The notes: a model not told the origin generated them from the letters alone. 62,553 bases of DNA from an uncultured Lewinella sp. (GCA_937873655.1 CALMYQ010000218.1:1-62553), one strand, 5' to 3'. Positions 8,982 to 18,983 are shown, counted from the first letter of the stretch. Translations and numbers: made by a program.

Positions 8982-10022
8982 ATGAAAGAAAGCCCATATT
9001 CCAGGTTCACGATTGATCAACTAGCCGCTGATCCGGATTTCCAGCGCTGGGTAACGCAGCCCGATCCGGAAGACCTCCTGTTTTGGCAGGATTTTGTGGA
9101 AAATCATCCGGCGCAACTGGACAAGGTCCGGACTGCCCAACGGCTGGTGCAGATCGCACATCGGTTGAACCCTGAACCGGGCTTGTCTTCCGTCAGGAAA
9201 CAATTCCTGCACGACAAGATCATGTCGGCGGTCAGTAAGGACGCCAAAAGGCTGACCAGGCGCCGGATGGTCTGGTCAGCCGCTGCGGCGATCGGGGCGC
9301 TCGTAGTTGCCGGAGCGTTTTTCCTGCTTCGGAGCGGCGCACCGGAAGACATGGTCTACCGGACAGCTTTCGGGGAACGCTTGCAGGTAAACCTGCCCGA
9401 CGGCTCGCAGGTTGACCTGAACGCCAATTCCCAACTGCGCCTCGGGCGGGATTGGGGTAGCGGCGACCGCCATGTCTGGCTCAAGGGTGAAGCCTACTTC
9501 AAGGTACAAAAGAAACCCGCTACCGGCGCCAAATTTACTGTCCATACCGATGGCCTGGAAATCGAAGTGCTGGGAACCCAGTTCAACGTCAATACCCGCA
9601 CAGAGAATACCCAGGTCCTGCTCGAAGAAGGAAAGGTCAGGCTGAAGGCCAGCGAAATGCGATCCGCCCCGGATGTGCTGATGGCGCCGGGCGAACTGGC
9701 CAGCTTCTCACCGAAGACAGGCAGATTCAGCAAGCAACAATTGCAACAGACCCAGCCGTATACCTCCTGGAAGGACGGCTACCTGATCTACGAGAAAGCG
9801 ACCATCGCTGAAGTGATCCGGGATATCCAATCGACCTACGGCCTCAGGGTCAATATCTCCGGCTCCCTCCTGCTTGAAAAAACGATTCGTGGGGCCGTAC
9901 CCACTGATAACCTGGATGAATTTCTGGAAATGGTGGAGACCCTCTTCGAGGTTGATGCCACCCTCTCCGGAAACGAGATCTTGCTTGAACCGAAGAAAAA
10001 TCCGAAACCGGATAAGAACTGA
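8982..10022 (+). CDS. FecR family anti-sigma factor
   Basis: A 346-residue inner-membrane protein. The cytoplasmic N-terminus (1-85) should hold the sigma factor. A single transmembrane helix lies at about 88-108 (VWSAAAAIGALVVAGAFFLL). The periplasmic FecR domain (about 115-225) has FGERLQVNLPDGSQVDLN and LGTQFNVNT, and a DUF4974-type module closes it (about 255-335, YEKATIAEVIRDIQSTYGL). It follows the ECF sigma gene and precedes the STN-bearing SusC, with which it should interact. The domain order and context are standard for the family. Confidence 0.93.
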   Translation: MKESPYSRFTIDQLAADPDFQRWVTQPDPEDLLFWQDFVENHPAQLDKVRTAQRLVQIAHRLNPEPGLSSVRKQFLHDKIMSAVSKDAKRLTRRRMVWSAAAAIGALVVAGAFFLLRSGAPEDMVYRTAFGERLQVNLPDGSQVDLNANSQLRLGRDWGSGDRHVWLKGEAYFKVQKKPATGAKFTVHTDGLEIEVLGTQFNVNTRTENTQVLLEEGKVRLKASEMRSAPDVLMAPGELASFSPKTGRFSKQQLQQTQPYTSWKDGYLIYEKATIAEVIRDIQSTYGLRVNISGSLLLEKTIRGAVPTDNLDEFLEMVETLFEVDATLSGNEILLEPKKNPKPDKN

Positions 10023-10133
10023 CCAATGATGTACGTGTCCGAAACCGGCCTTTGACTTTTGGGCGTTGTCCCGCAGCGACTTGGCAGGCTGCAGGCCGGA
10101 GTTGAATTTTTCCTAAAATCAAAAACACCTTTT

Positions 10134-13100
10134 ATGAAACTCGGTCCAATCTATTTGATCCTTTGCGCCATCCTGTTGCCGGCTTTCCTTCCCGATGCCC
10201 TTTCCGCACAGGACATGGCGATGGCTTCGGCAGACGGCCAGAAAGGCCTTACCGTCCTTCGCAACAAGGACCGCGTCCAGCTGGAAGATGCGCTGGAACA
10301 ACTGAGCCGGAAGTATTATGTTTTTTTCACCTATGAAATTTCGGTAGTTGCAGACAAGAAGGTTTCCCTGTCCGGGAAAAACAACGAAGGACAACTGGAA
10401 CCCGAATTGCGCAACCTGCTCCGGAATACCGGACTGACCTACAAGAAGATCGGCGTACGCAATTACGCCATTATTCAGAAGGACTTGCAAAAAGACGAAC
10501 GAACGGGAAATACGGGCGGTCGCACGCAAGGAGAATCGGAATACGCGGAGACTGACCCGGTGACCGGCCTCCAGCCGCTCTCGCCGCGCAACAGGTCGTT
10601 CAAGGTAAAAGTACTGGACAAAACCATTCGCGGTAAGGTCACCGACGCTACTGACGGCGCCCCGCTGCCCGGCGTGAACGTCCTGGTCCGGAATGCTTCC
10701 GTCGGGACCACCACCGACTTTGAAGGCGCCTACGAACTGTCCGTACCGGATGACGCCACCATCCTGATCTTTTCCTATATCGGTTACAAAACGGCCGAAG
10801 TGAACATTGACAACCGTTCAACCGTTGACATCACCCTTGAACCGGAAGCCGAACAGCTCAATGAAGTGGTCATCACGGCACTGGGGATCAAAAAAGAATC
10901 CAAGAAGCTGGGGTACGCCACGTCCAACGTCAGCGCCGATGAAATTGCGGTCAACCGGTCGCCTAACTTTCTGAACGCTCTCCAGGGTAAAGTCGCCGGC
11001 GTCAACATTTCAGCGCTTGGTACCGGCCCCGGCGGCACCTCCAAGATCCGGATCCGAGGGCAATCGTCCATCTCCGGGCAGAACAACCCGCTCATCGTGG
11101 TGAACGGCATTCCCATCGACAATACCAACTTCGGCACCAATCCCGGCAACAGCGCTTCCGACAACTCCATCGGCGTCCGGGGCGGCGGCAATACCTCCGA
11201 CGGCGGCGACGGCCTGTCGAGCATCAACCCCGACGATATCGAGAGCATGACCATCCTGAAAGGCGCTACAGCCGCCGCCCTTTACGGCTCCCGCGCAAAG
11301 GACGGGGTCATCATGATCACGACCAAGACCCGCGGCGAAGGCAAAGGCATCGGTGTGACCTACAACCTCAATTATACCAACGAAACGCCCCTCGATTTTA
11401 CGGATTATCAGTACGAGTACGGCCAGGGTGAGAACGGCGTCCGGCCGACCAGCCCCAACCCGACTTCGGGCCAGTGGTCCTTCGGCGAAAAATTCCAGCC
11501 GGGGATGACCCAGGTGCTTTTTGACGGAGTCGTCGTACCCTACGAACCGGTGTACGATCGCATCCGGAATTTCTTCCGGGACGGGCAGAACCTGACGAAC
11601 ACCCTCTCCCTGTCCTCCGGCGGCGACCGGGGCGGGTTCAATCTTTCGCTTTCCAACCTCGACAGCAAGGGCATCGTGCCGAACAATACCTATTCCCGTA
11701 AAACGGTCAACCTGGGTTTCAGTTATTCCCTCTCCAAAAAACTGAGCTTCTCCGGCAATATCAACTATTCGAACGAAGAGAACAAAAATCCGCCCAACAT
11801 CGCCAACCAGGACAACTCCATCCCGACCGCGCTGTACAATATGGCCAATTCCATGCCCCTGGACCTGCTGGACCAGAAAAAGTACGACGCCAACGGCGAT
11901 GAGTTCGTCTATTCCCGGTTCCGCAACCGGACCAATCCGTACTTTACCCTGGCCGAACAGTTCCAGAACATTATCCGGGACCGCGTTTTCGGCAGCCTCT
12001 CCGTCAATTATAATATACTTTCCTGGCTGTCGGTGCAAGGCCGCATCGGCCAGGACTATTGGTCGCGCGACCAGGACTACAACAACTTCCCGACCGGGCA
12101 GGCTTCCCGCGGCCCGGCCCCGGTGGGTTTCGTCAACGGACAATACACCCAGGATACCCGCCGGTTCCGCGAAGTGAACGCGGATATCCTGGTGTCGGCC
12201 AACCGCGAGTTCGGCGACTTTGGCATCGACCTGACGGCCGGCGGCAACAAAATGTACCGGCGCTCGGATCTCAACAGCGTCCAGGTGACCGATTTTGTCG
12301 TCCGGGGGCTGTATACCGTTACCAACGGCCGGGTGAAAGATCCGATCTATGCCCTGTCGGAAAGGGGCGTCAACTCCCTGTACGGATCCGCTGAGGTTTC
12401 CTTCAAAAGATTCCTTTACCTCAACGGCACCCTGCGTAACGACTGGTTTTCGACCCTGTCGGCCGACAACCGCAGCATTCTCTATCCGTCGGTTTCCGGC
12501 AGTTTCGTCTTTTCGGAAGCCATGCAATCCCTGCCTTCCTGGCTGACCTTCGGCAAGATCCGGGCGGCTTACGCGGAAGTGGGCAGCGATACGGACGTGC
12601 CGCCCTATTCAGACGTCCTGTTCTACAGCATCAATGCCAACTTGTTCGGCAACCCGTCGGGCGCTCTCCAGCCGGTGGGCGGCATCGTCGGGAATACCGT
12701 GCCTAACCCGGGCCTGCGCCCCATGCGTACCGCCGAAAAAGAAGTGGGCCTGGAATTGAAAATGTTCAAAAATCGCGTAGGTCTGGACATGGCCGTTTAC
12801 GAAAAGATCACTACCGATCAGATCGTTTCTGCTCAGATCTCCGATGCGTCCGGGTTTGTGAACACCCTCATCAACAGCGGAAAGAGCCGCAACCGGGGCG
12901 TTGAAGCCCTGATCAACCTGGTTCCCGTCAAACAGACCGACTTCAAATGGGGCATCACCCTGAACGGCTCCTACAACATCACTAAGGTGCTGAGCCTCCT
13001 GACGGATACGCCGGGCGAGAAAATCACGGTGGGCACCCACGTCTTCAACGGCGAACTGCGGCAGGTGGTCGGCGAGGAAATGGGTCAGCTCTACGGTTTC

Positions 13101-13715
13101 GGCTTCAGAAGGGATGCCCAGGGCCGGAAAGTGTTCGGCGGCAACGGCATCGCTTTGCGGACGCCCGACCTGATCTCCTTCGGCAGCGCTCTGCCCAAAT
13201 GGGTGGGCGGCATCAACAACGCATTTGCCTGGAAGGACCTCACGTTCTCCTTCCTCATTGATTTCAAACTGGGTAATATGATGATGTCGGGCACCAATTT
13301 CAACGCTGTGCGCCATGGCCTTCACAAAATGACGCTAGACGGCCGCGAAGGCGGTGTGGTCGGCGAGGGGGTCAATGAAGCCGGCGAGGTCAATACGGTA
13401 GTGGCCGGTGTGCAGCCGTATTGGGAAGTGGTCCGTTCGCAGGCCCTGGTTGAGCCGATCATCTATGACGGCGGCTATTGGAAATTGCGCCAGATCACGG
13501 CGGGTTACGACCTGGGCAAGTTGCTGCCCGACAATTTCCCGGTCAAGTCGGCAAGGCTCAGCTTTGTAGCCAACAATGTCCTCATTCTGAAAAAATGGGT
13601 ACCCAATATCGATCCCGAGACCTTTGGGTACAGCTCCGATAACCTGGTTGGGCTGGAATCGACCGGCCTGCCTTCCACCCGGAGCCTCGGATTCAACCTG
13701 AATGTTAAATTTTAA
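10134..13715 (+). CDS. SusC/RagA family TonB-linked outer-membrane receptor with STN domain
   Basis: A 1193-residue TonB-dependent transporter. A signal peptide (1-24) is followed by an STN signalling domain (about 38-125, LEDALEQLSRKYYVFFTYE), a carboxypeptidase-regulatory-like domain (about 165-250, IRGKVTDATDGAPLPGVNV), a plug (PLIVVNGIPID, then KGATAAALYGSRAKDGVIMI) and a C-terminal 22-strand barrel ending in FNLNVKF. The ATG at 10134 is chosen because it starts the signal peptide; the frame is open further upstream. The STN domain and the preceding ECF/FecR pair show that substrate binding is coupled to transcription. Only 11 bases separate it from SusD. The downstream enzymes suggest a sugar-acid-containing substrate, which is inference. 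Confidence 0.95.
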   Translation: MKLGPIYLILCAILLPAFLPDALSAQDMAMASADGQKGLTVLRNKDRVQLEDALEQLSRKYYVFFTYEISVVADKKVSLSGKNNEGQLEPELRNLLRNTGLTYKKIGVRNYAIIQKDLQKDERTGNTGGRTQGESEYAETDPVTGLQPLSPRNRSFKVKVLDKTIRGKVTDATDGAPLPGVNVLVRNASVGTTTDFEGAYELSVPDDATILIFSYIGYKTAEVNIDNRSTVDITLEPEAEQLNEVVITALGIKKESKKLGYATSNVSADEIAVNRSPNFLNALQGKVAGVNISALGTGPGGTSKIRIRGQSSISGQNNPLIVVNGIPIDNTNFGTNPGNSASDNSIGVRGGGNTSDGGDGLSSINPDDIESMTILKGATAAALYGSRAKDGVIMITTKTRGEGKGIGVTYNLNYTNETPLDFTDYQYEYGQGENGVRPTSPNPTSGQWSFGEKFQPGMTQVLFDGVVVPYEPVYDRIRNFFRDGQNLTNTLSLSSGGDRGGFNLSLSNLDSKGIVPNNTYSRKTVNLGFSYSLSKKLSFSGNINYSNEENKNPPNIANQDNSIPTALYNMANSMPLDLLDQKKYDANGDEFVYSRFRNRTNPYFTLAEQFQNIIRDRVFGSLSVNYNILSWLSVQGRIGQDYWSRDQDYNNFPTGQASRGPAPVGFVNGQYTQDTRRFREVNADILVSANREFGDFGIDLTAGGNKMYRRSDLNSVQVTDFVVRGLYTVTNGRVKDPIYALSERGVNSLYGSAEVSFKRFLYLNGTLRNDWFSTLSADNRSILYPSVSGSFVFSEAMQSLPSWLTFGKIRAAYAEVGSDTDVPPYSDVLFYSINANLFGNPSGALQPVGGIVGNTVPNPGLRPMRTAEKEVGLELKMFKNRVGLDMAVYEKITTDQIVSAQISDASGFVNTLINSGKSRNRGVEALINLVPVKQTDFKWGITLNGSYNITKVLSLLTDTPGEKITVGTHVFNGELRQVVGEEMGQLYGFGFRRDAQGRKVFGGNGIALRTPDLISFGSALPKWVGGINNAFAWKDLTFSFLIDFKLGNMMMSGTNFNAVRHGLHKMTLDGREGGVVGEGVNEAGEVNTVVAGVQPYWEVVRSQALVEPIIYDGGYWKLRQITAGYDLGKLLPDNFPVKSARLSFVANNVLILKKWVPNIDPETFGYSSDNLVGLESTGLPSTRSLGFNLNVKF

Positions 13716-13726
13716 TCTGACCAGGC

Positions 13727-15247
13727 ATGAAAAAGTTATTCCAATATAGTGCGATCGCGGTTTCCCTGCTGTTCTTTTCGGCTTGCGACAACGGTTTTGA
13801 CGAATTGAACACCAACGAAACGTCGCCGATCTCCATCAACCCTGCGTTCCTGCTCAATAACGCGATTATCAACACTTCCTTCACCACCGGTACGGCCATT
13901 TATGAAATGGGCATCGTCCAGCAGCTCATCTCGCCCAACTCCGGAGTGCTGACAGGCGCCAATTACAACCAGGACAACCGCAACGCCACCCAGACCATGT
14001 GGCAACGCTACTACCAGTCGGTGATCCGGAATACCCGGGTGGTGATCTCCGAAGCCGGACAATTGCCCGGGCGGAACAACCTCATACAAATGGCCCGCAT
14101 CTGGCAGGCCTATGCCTTTATGGTGATGACCGATACCTACGGCGATGTGCCCTATTCCGATGCCGGCAAGGGGTTTTCGGATCAGGTTTTCCTGCCGAAA
14201 TACGACGCACAACAGGCTATTTACACCGATATCATCAGGGAGCTGACGGAAGCTACCGCCGCGCTTGACGGCGCCCAGGCCATTGAAACGGCGGATGTCA
14301 TGTACGCGGGCAATGTCGATCAATGGCGGAAACTGGGTTATTCGCTGTTGCTCCGGGCCGGCATGCGATTGTCGAAAATCGACCAGGGAACGGCCCAGCA
14401 AACCGTGCAGAAGGCCTTCCAGGGCGGGGTGATCACCGCCAACACCGACAATTGTGTGATCCGCCACGACAACAATTACCAGAATGCCAACGGCGCCATG
14501 CTCAATTCGACGGAGGCCAACAACTTCTACCTCGCCGAGCCCTTTGTGAAATTCCTGAAAGATAATAACGACCCCCGGTTGAAGGCCATCGCTGTGCGGT
14601 ATGTGGGCGCCAAGTCAGGGCCGGAACAAAAAGGGGATATCGCTTCAACCGATCCGGCGGACCAGATCGGGATGCCTATGGGGAACGATAACAGCACCAT
14701 CGCCATGGTAGCGGCTAACCTCGGATTGGCCAGTTTTTACGATTTTACCCAGGCGGACCGGACCCGGGTGGTAAGCGTAGCGGCGCCCATGTTCCTGGTG
14801 ACCGCCGCCCAGAACCAGCTTTTGCTGGCTGAAGCGGCCAACAGGGGCTGGATCAACGGCAATGCCGAGACCCTGTACAACGCCGGCGTCAGGGCACATA
14901 TGGAACAAATGGCGGCCTATTCAGCCAACTCTGCGGTTGCCTCATCGGATATAGATGCGTACCTTAGCGCAAATCCCTTTATCGCCGGCAAGGCTTTGGA
15001 ACAGATCAATACGCAATATTGGGTGGCTTCATTCCTGAACGGGCCCGAGGCTTTCGCCAATTTCAGGAGATCGGGATTTCCCCAACTGGCCCCGAATCCG
15101 TTCCCGGGCAAAGACATCAAAGGCGATTTTATCCACCGGCTGACATACCCCAATTCCGAGATTTCCGTGAACAATGATAACCTGAAGGCCGCCGTCGCCC
15201 GAATGGGGCCCGACGACCTCGATACGAAGGTTTGGTGGGACAAGTAG
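13727..15247 (+). CDS. SusD/RagB-like surface lipoprotein
   Basis: A 506-residue lipoprotein of the SusD-like_2 subgroup. The signal peptide ends in a lipobox (LFFSAC, Cys about 19), and the start of the mature protein (DNGFDELNTNETSPISINP) is typical. TPR-like helices follow (MWQRYYQSVIRNTRVV, then WQAYAFMVMTDTYGDVPYSDA). It forms the lid of the SusC barrel and binds substrate at the cell surface. It ends with the family-typical RLTYPNSE segment. It lies 11 bp behind its SusC partner and is followed by hairpin repeats that separate it from the enzyme genes. Confidence 0.93.
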   Translation: MKKLFQYSAIAVSLLFFSACDNGFDELNTNETSPISINPAFLLNNAIINTSFTTGTAIYEMGIVQQLISPNSGVLTGANYNQDNRNATQTMWQRYYQSVIRNTRVVISEAGQLPGRNNLIQMARIWQAYAFMVMTDTYGDVPYSDAGKGFSDQVFLPKYDAQQAIYTDIIRELTEATAALDGAQAIETADVMYAGNVDQWRKLGYSLLLRAGMRLSKIDQGTAQQTVQKAFQGGVITANTDNCVIRHDNNYQNANGAMLNSTEANNFYLAEPFVKFLKDNNDPRLKAIAVRYVGAKSGPEQKGDIASTDPADQIGMPMGNDNSTIAMVAANLGLASFYDFTQADRTRVVSVAAPMFLVTAAQNQLLLAEAANRGWINGNAETLYNAGVRAHMEQMAAYSANSAVASSDIDAYLSANPFIAGKALEQINTQYWVASFLNGPEAFANFRRSGFPQLAPNPFPGKDIKGDFIHRLTYPNSEISVNNDNLKAAVARMGPDDLDTKVWWDK

Positions 15248-15372
15248 CGACGCATAATCATGCGTCGAGGTTGCGACGCATAATCATGCGTCGAGGTTGG
15301 AGCGCATAATCATGCGTCGAGGTTGGGACGCATAATCATGCGTCAAGATTGCGACCCATCATCATGCGCAGA
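15248..15372. repeat. Tandem hairpin repeat (GACGCATAATCATGCGTC units)
   Basis: Five head-to-tail copies with a period of about 26 bases fill the gap after SusD. Each contains the perfect palindrome GACGCAT-AATC-ATGCGTC or a decayed form; copies 1, 2 and 4 are best and copy 5 is degenerate. On RNA each unit folds as a small hairpin. It may attenuate transcription between SusD and the enzyme genes or stabilise the upstream message. Confidence 0.8.
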
Positions 15373-15503
15373 AAAATTTTCGGATGGTCATCACAGGGAT
15401 TGAAATGCCAAATCCGGCCCAGGCCAAAGGACCTGCCGGTTGGCATCCCTTGCGCCTTTTACGCCTGAAGACCTGCAACAAAATCATAAAACAATACAGA
15501 CTG

Positions 15504-16433
15504 ATGAACCGAAGCACGTTACTGACCTTTTTTCTGCTCGCATTCGCCTTTGCAGGCGCTGCAGCCCAGCAAATTACGCCGACGCCGGAACAGATCATCG
15601 CACTGACTCCGGAATGGAAAGGGGAGCGATTCCCGGACGGACGGCCCAAAACGCCGGATCGGCTGCTGGAACGCCTCAGGAATGTTTCCCTCGAAGAAGC
15701 CTGGGGTATTTTGCGCAATGAAGGCTACAACAATGCCTTTGAAGGCGACTGGATGATCCTGCGTCCCGACCAGGTCATGGTCGGCCGGGCAGTGACAGCG
15801 CAATACATGCCCCTCCGGCCGGAATGGGATAAGCTGATCAAGGAAAAAGGACAGGCGGAAGGCCGGATCGGCGGGACCAATTCCTGGCCCATCGACGTAT
15901 TGGCGCCGGGCGACGTGTACATCGCCGACAGCTACGGCAAGATCGTGGACGGCACCCTGATCGGGGATAACCTCGGCAATTCCATCTACGCCAAATCGAA
16001 GAACGGCGTGATCTTTTACGGTTCCGTCAGGGATATCGAAGGGTTGGAAAAGATCGAAGGGTTCAACGCCTGGATCAAAGGGTACGACCCTTCCTACATC
16101 CAGCAAATGATGCTGGCCTCCATCAACAATCCCATCCGGATCGGGCGGGCGACCGTCCTGCCCGGGGATGTGGTGCTGGCCAAAAAGGGGGGGATAATCT
16201 TCATCCCGCCGCATCTGTTGGAAAAGGTGGTGATCACTGCCGAATTCATCGCCTTGCGCGATCAGTTCGGCCATCAGCGACTGCGGGAAGGCAAGTATAC
16301 TCCCGGCCAGATCGACCGGCAATGGACCGACGAAATCAAGGCCGATTTCCTTTCCTGGATCAATGCCAATCCGGACAAGCTGCCGATGACCCGCGCCGAA
16401 CTGGACGCCTTCATGAAAGAACGTAATTGGTGA
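15504..16433 (+). CDS. Exported RraA-family aldolase/decarboxylase-like protein (copy 1)
   Basis: A 309-residue protein of the RraA/HMG-aldolase fold with a Sec signal peptide (1-22, ending GAAAQQ). The fold's substrate and metal region is visible: GDVYIAD, IGDNLGNSI, then GSVRDIEGL with the conserved Arg-Asp pair, and PGDVVLAKKGGIIFIP. Family members cleave 4-hydroxy-4-methyl-2-oxoglutarate-type acids or decarboxylate oxaloacetate, releasing pyruvate. The long N-terminal LTPEWKGERFPDGRPK segment is shared with the second copy. Only 17 bases separate it from the dehydratase gene that follows. An exported form is unusual because the family is normally cytosolic. The exact substrate is unknown. 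Confidence 0.85.
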   Translation: MNRSTLLTFFLLAFAFAGAAAQQITPTPEQIIALTPEWKGERFPDGRPKTPDRLLERLRNVSLEEAWGILRNEGYNNAFEGDWMILRPDQVMVGRAVTAQYMPLRPEWDKLIKEKGQAEGRIGGTNSWPIDVLAPGDVYIADSYGKIVDGTLIGDNLGNSIYAKSKNGVIFYGSVRDIEGLEKIEGFNAWIKGYDPSYIQQMMLASINNPIRIGRATVLPGDVVLAKKGGIIFIPPHLLEKVVITAEFIALRDQFGHQRLREGKYTPGQIDRQWTDEIKADFLSWINANPDKLPMTRAELDAFMKERNW

Positions 16434-16450
16434 ATTTTAAACATCATATC

Positions 16451-17905
16451 ATGACCACTCCTTCATACAACTTCCTGAAAAAACTCGGGGTAACCGATTC
16501 GCCCGCGCCCGACAATCAACAGGGCACCGGCCGGCGGGATTTCATCCGCAACAGCGCACTCGGCGGGTTGGCCATCGGGGCTTTTTTCCGGGCGCCGATC
16601 GATCAGACCCTGGAATATACCACGCAGAAGGTACAACGCGCCTCGGCGCCCACCGACCTGAAGATCACGGATATGCGCTATGCTGTGGTGATGAACGGCG
16701 GCGGACGCTGCCCCGTGATCCGGATCGATACCAACCAGGGCATCTACGGCCTGGGCGAGGTCAGGGACGGCGCTACCTGGCGTTATGCCCTTTTCCTGAA
16801 AAGCCGCATCCTGGGGATGAACCCCTGCAATGTGGAGATGATCTTCAAACACATCAAGCAATTCGGTTACCACGGGCGCCAGGCCGGCGGCGTTTGCGGC
16901 GTGGAAATGGCGCTTTGGGACCTGGCCGGGAAAGCTTACGGGGTGCCTGCCTACCAACTGCTGGGCGGCAAGTACAGGGATAAAGTGCGCCTTTATGCCG
17001 ATACGCCCAGGGCAAACTCTCCCGAAGAATTTGCTGCCAAAATGAAAGACCGGGTAGAGAATAAAGGCTTCACCTTCCTGAAAATGGACTTCGGACTGGA
17101 GTCGCTGAAGGGCATCCCCGGTACGCTGGCCAACAGCAATTTCTGGGATGTCGGCCGCCAGTGGGACAATTCCCAGATGACCTACGGCGGTACCGAACAC
17201 CCCTTTACCCAGATCCAGATCACCGACAAGGGGCTCGATATCATGATGGAATATGTAGCCGGCGTACGCAATACCGTAGGTTATGAGATTCCGCTGGCCT
17301 CCGACCATTACGGCCATTTTGACATGAACAACGCTATCCGGCTTGGGCGGGCGGTTGAACCCTACCGGTTGGCCTGGCTGGAAGACCTCATCCCCTGGAA
17401 GTATACCGAACAACTCAAAGAGATCCGCCAGGCCATCGAGACGCCGGTCCTGACGGGGGAAGATATTTACCTGAAAGAAGAATTCATCAAACTGATCGAC
17501 AACCGGGCGGTCGATCTGGTGCATCCGGATCTGGCCAGTTCTGGCGGCCTGCTCGAAACCAAGAAGATCGGCGACTATGCCGAAGAACGCGGCGTGGCGA
17601 TGGCCATGCACTTTGCGGGTACGCCGGTTTCCTTCATGGCCAACGTACACTGCGCAGCTGCTACCCAGAACTTTGTGGCCCTCGAACACCACTCGGTCGA
17701 TCTGGATTACTGGACCAGCCTGGTCAAACCGACGGACGTTCCCATGATCGACAAGGGATTTGCCGTTGTGCCGGAAAGGCCGGGACTCGGCATCGAACTC
17801 AACGACGATGAGGTGAAAAAACACCTCGACCCGGAAGACCAGAGCTACTTCAAGCCGACACCCGAGTGGGATAATATCCGTTCCTGGGACCGGCTCTGGA
17901 GCTAA
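16451..17905 (+). CDS. Tat-exported enolase-superfamily (mandelate racemase/muconate lactonizing) enzyme, copy 1
   Basis: A 484-residue enzyme. A Tat signal (GRRDFIRNSALGG, about residues 28-40) precedes the enolase-superfamily N-terminal cap and barrel. Visible barrel motifs are FLKMDF (about 211), SDHYGHFD (first metal Asp), WLEDLIPW (metal Glu), LTGEDIYL (metal Glu, about 335) and AMHFAG with a catalytic-type His. Members dehydrate sugar acids to 2-keto-3-deoxy acids or racemise hydroxy acids. The ATG at 16451 was chosen over an upstream TTG because it gives a normal twin-arginine spacing. It sits directly behind an exported RraA-type aldolase, which could cleave its product. The substrate is not predictable from sequence alone. 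Confidence 0.85.
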   Translation: MTTPSYNFLKKLGVTDSPAPDNQQGTGRRDFIRNSALGGLAIGAFFRAPIDQTLEYTTQKVQRASAPTDLKITDMRYAVVMNGGGRCPVIRIDTNQGIYGLGEVRDGATWRYALFLKSRILGMNPCNVEMIFKHIKQFGYHGRQAGGVCGVEMALWDLAGKAYGVPAYQLLGGKYRDKVRLYADTPRANSPEEFAAKMKDRVENKGFTFLKMDFGLESLKGIPGTLANSNFWDVGRQWDNSQMTYGGTEHPFTQIQITDKGLDIMMEYVAGVRNTVGYEIPLASDHYGHFDMNNAIRLGRAVEPYRLAWLEDLIPWKYTEQLKEIRQAIETPVLTGEDIYLKEEFIKLIDNRAVDLVHPDLASSGGLLETKKIGDYAEERGVAMAMHFAGTPVSFMANVHCAAATQNFVALEHHSVDLDYWTSLVKPTDVPMIDKGFAVVPERPGLGIELNDDEVKKHLDPEDQSYFKPTPEWDNIRSWDRLWS

Positions 17906-17908
17906 CCG

Positions 17909-17956
17909 TACGGGCAACCCTTGTGGTTGCTCCCCTTGTGGTTGCTCCCTTGTGGA
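17909..17956. repeat. GGGCAACC...GGTTGC type hairpin repeat
   Basis: GGGCAACC-N5-GGTTGC and one or two decayed copies (CCCTTGTGGTTGCTCC) follow the first dehydratase gene. The same element recurs at 18984-19006 and 57436-57495, each time just after a stop codon. Confidence 0.7.
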
Positions 17957-17995
17957 AACTGGTAAAGGGGCCTTTAACCGCAGCGTTAAAATCCA

Positions 17996-18026
17996 GGTTT
18001 ACGAAACCCGGAAGGTTTCGCAAACC
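17996..18026. repeat. Inverted repeat upstream of second RraA gene
   Basis: GGTTTACGAAACC (17996-18008) and GGTTTCGCAAACC (18014-18026) form an imperfect 13-bp stem with a 5-base loop. It ends 14 bases before the ATG at 18041. It could be a hairpin in the leader or an operator. Confidence 0.5.
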
Positions 18027-18040
18027 ATAATCAGATTATC

Positions 18041-18982
18041 ATGCACCGATTACCCGTTTGGTTAATCCTCCTTTTCGTCTGTTCAGCCGCCTGGGCCCAG
18101 CAGATCTCCAAAGATGAACTGGTCTTCCTTACCCCGGAGTGGAAGGGCGAGCGGTTCGCGGACGGTCGGCCCAAGGTACCCGACGCGGTCCTGCAAAGGA
18201 TGCGGCTGGTTACCCTGGAAGAGGCCTGGGCGGTCCTGAAAGGCGAAAATTACAAATACCAGTACGAAGACGGCTGGCAGACCATCAACCCGGACAGTGT
18301 GCTGGTCGGCCGGGCCGTCACCGCCATTTTCATGCCCGGCAGGCCGGATATCCACCGGGTGATCGACGACCGCGGGCATAACCGCGACGGCCGGATCAAA
18401 TCGCAGAATTCCTGGCCCATCGACCTGCTGACCAAGGGCGATGTGTATGTGGTCGACCAGTTCGGCGCCCATATCGACGGCCCCACCATCGGGGATAACC
18501 TCGGCAATTCGATCTTTGCCAAAACCGGCAACGGCATTGTCTATGACGGCGCCGTCCGGGATATCAACGGCCTGAAAGAGATCGGCTCCTTTACCTCATT
18601 TTTCCGGAGTTATCACCCTTCCCACCATTTGAACAATCCCGAAGGTGACCTGAACACTACCCTGGTCGGCATCAACCAGCCCACCCGGATCGGCCATGCT
18701 ACCGTTATGCCGGGCGACGTGGTCCTGGGCAGGGACGGCGGAGTGATCTTTATACCGCCCCACCTTGCGGAAAAGGTGGTGACCATCTCGGAGATCGTCC
18801 GGCTGCGCGATATGTTCGGCCACCAGCGCCTGCGCGAACAAAAATACACACCGGGGCAAATCGATTCCCGCTGGTCGGATGAGATCGAAAAGGATTTTTC
18901 TCAATGGCTCGCCGATCATATCGATGAATTGCCTGTACCCAAAGAACAGATCCAGGAATATTTAAAAAAACGCACCTGGTAG
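18041..18982 (+). CDS. Exported RraA-family aldolase-like protein (copy 2)
   Basis: A 313-residue paralogue of the gene at 15504, clearly alike along its whole length. It has a Sec signal peptide (1-20, SAAWAQQ), the shared LTPEWKGERFADGRPK segment, IGDNLGNSI, GAVRDINGL with the Arg-Asp pair, and PGDVVLGRDGGVIFIP. It ends in the same KKRTW-type tail (ERNW in copy 1). It lies in the same order relative to a Tat-exported enolase-superfamily gene, so the aldolase-dehydratase pair is present twice. The copies have diverged enough to suggest different substrates. Reaction and location are as inferred for copy 1. Confidence 0.85.
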   Translation: MHRLPVWLILLFVCSAAWAQQISKDELVFLTPEWKGERFADGRPKVPDAVLQRMRLVTLEEAWAVLKGENYKYQYEDGWQTINPDSVLVGRAVTAIFMPGRPDIHRVIDDRGHNRDGRIKSQNSWPIDLLTKGDVYVVDQFGAHIDGPTIGDNLGNSIFAKTGNGIVYDGAVRDINGLKEIGSFTSFFRSYHPSHHLNNPEGDLNTTLVGINQPTRIGHATVMPGDVVLGRDGGVIFIPPHLAEKVVTISEIVRLRDMFGHQRLREQKYTPGQIDSRWSDEIEKDFSQWLADHIDELPVPKEQIQEYLKKRTW

Positions 18983-18983
18983 G

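Noticed and set aside
10059..10133. Upstream extension of the first SusC
   Set aside because: The frame is open, but the extension would place 25 residues in front of an ordinary signal peptide.
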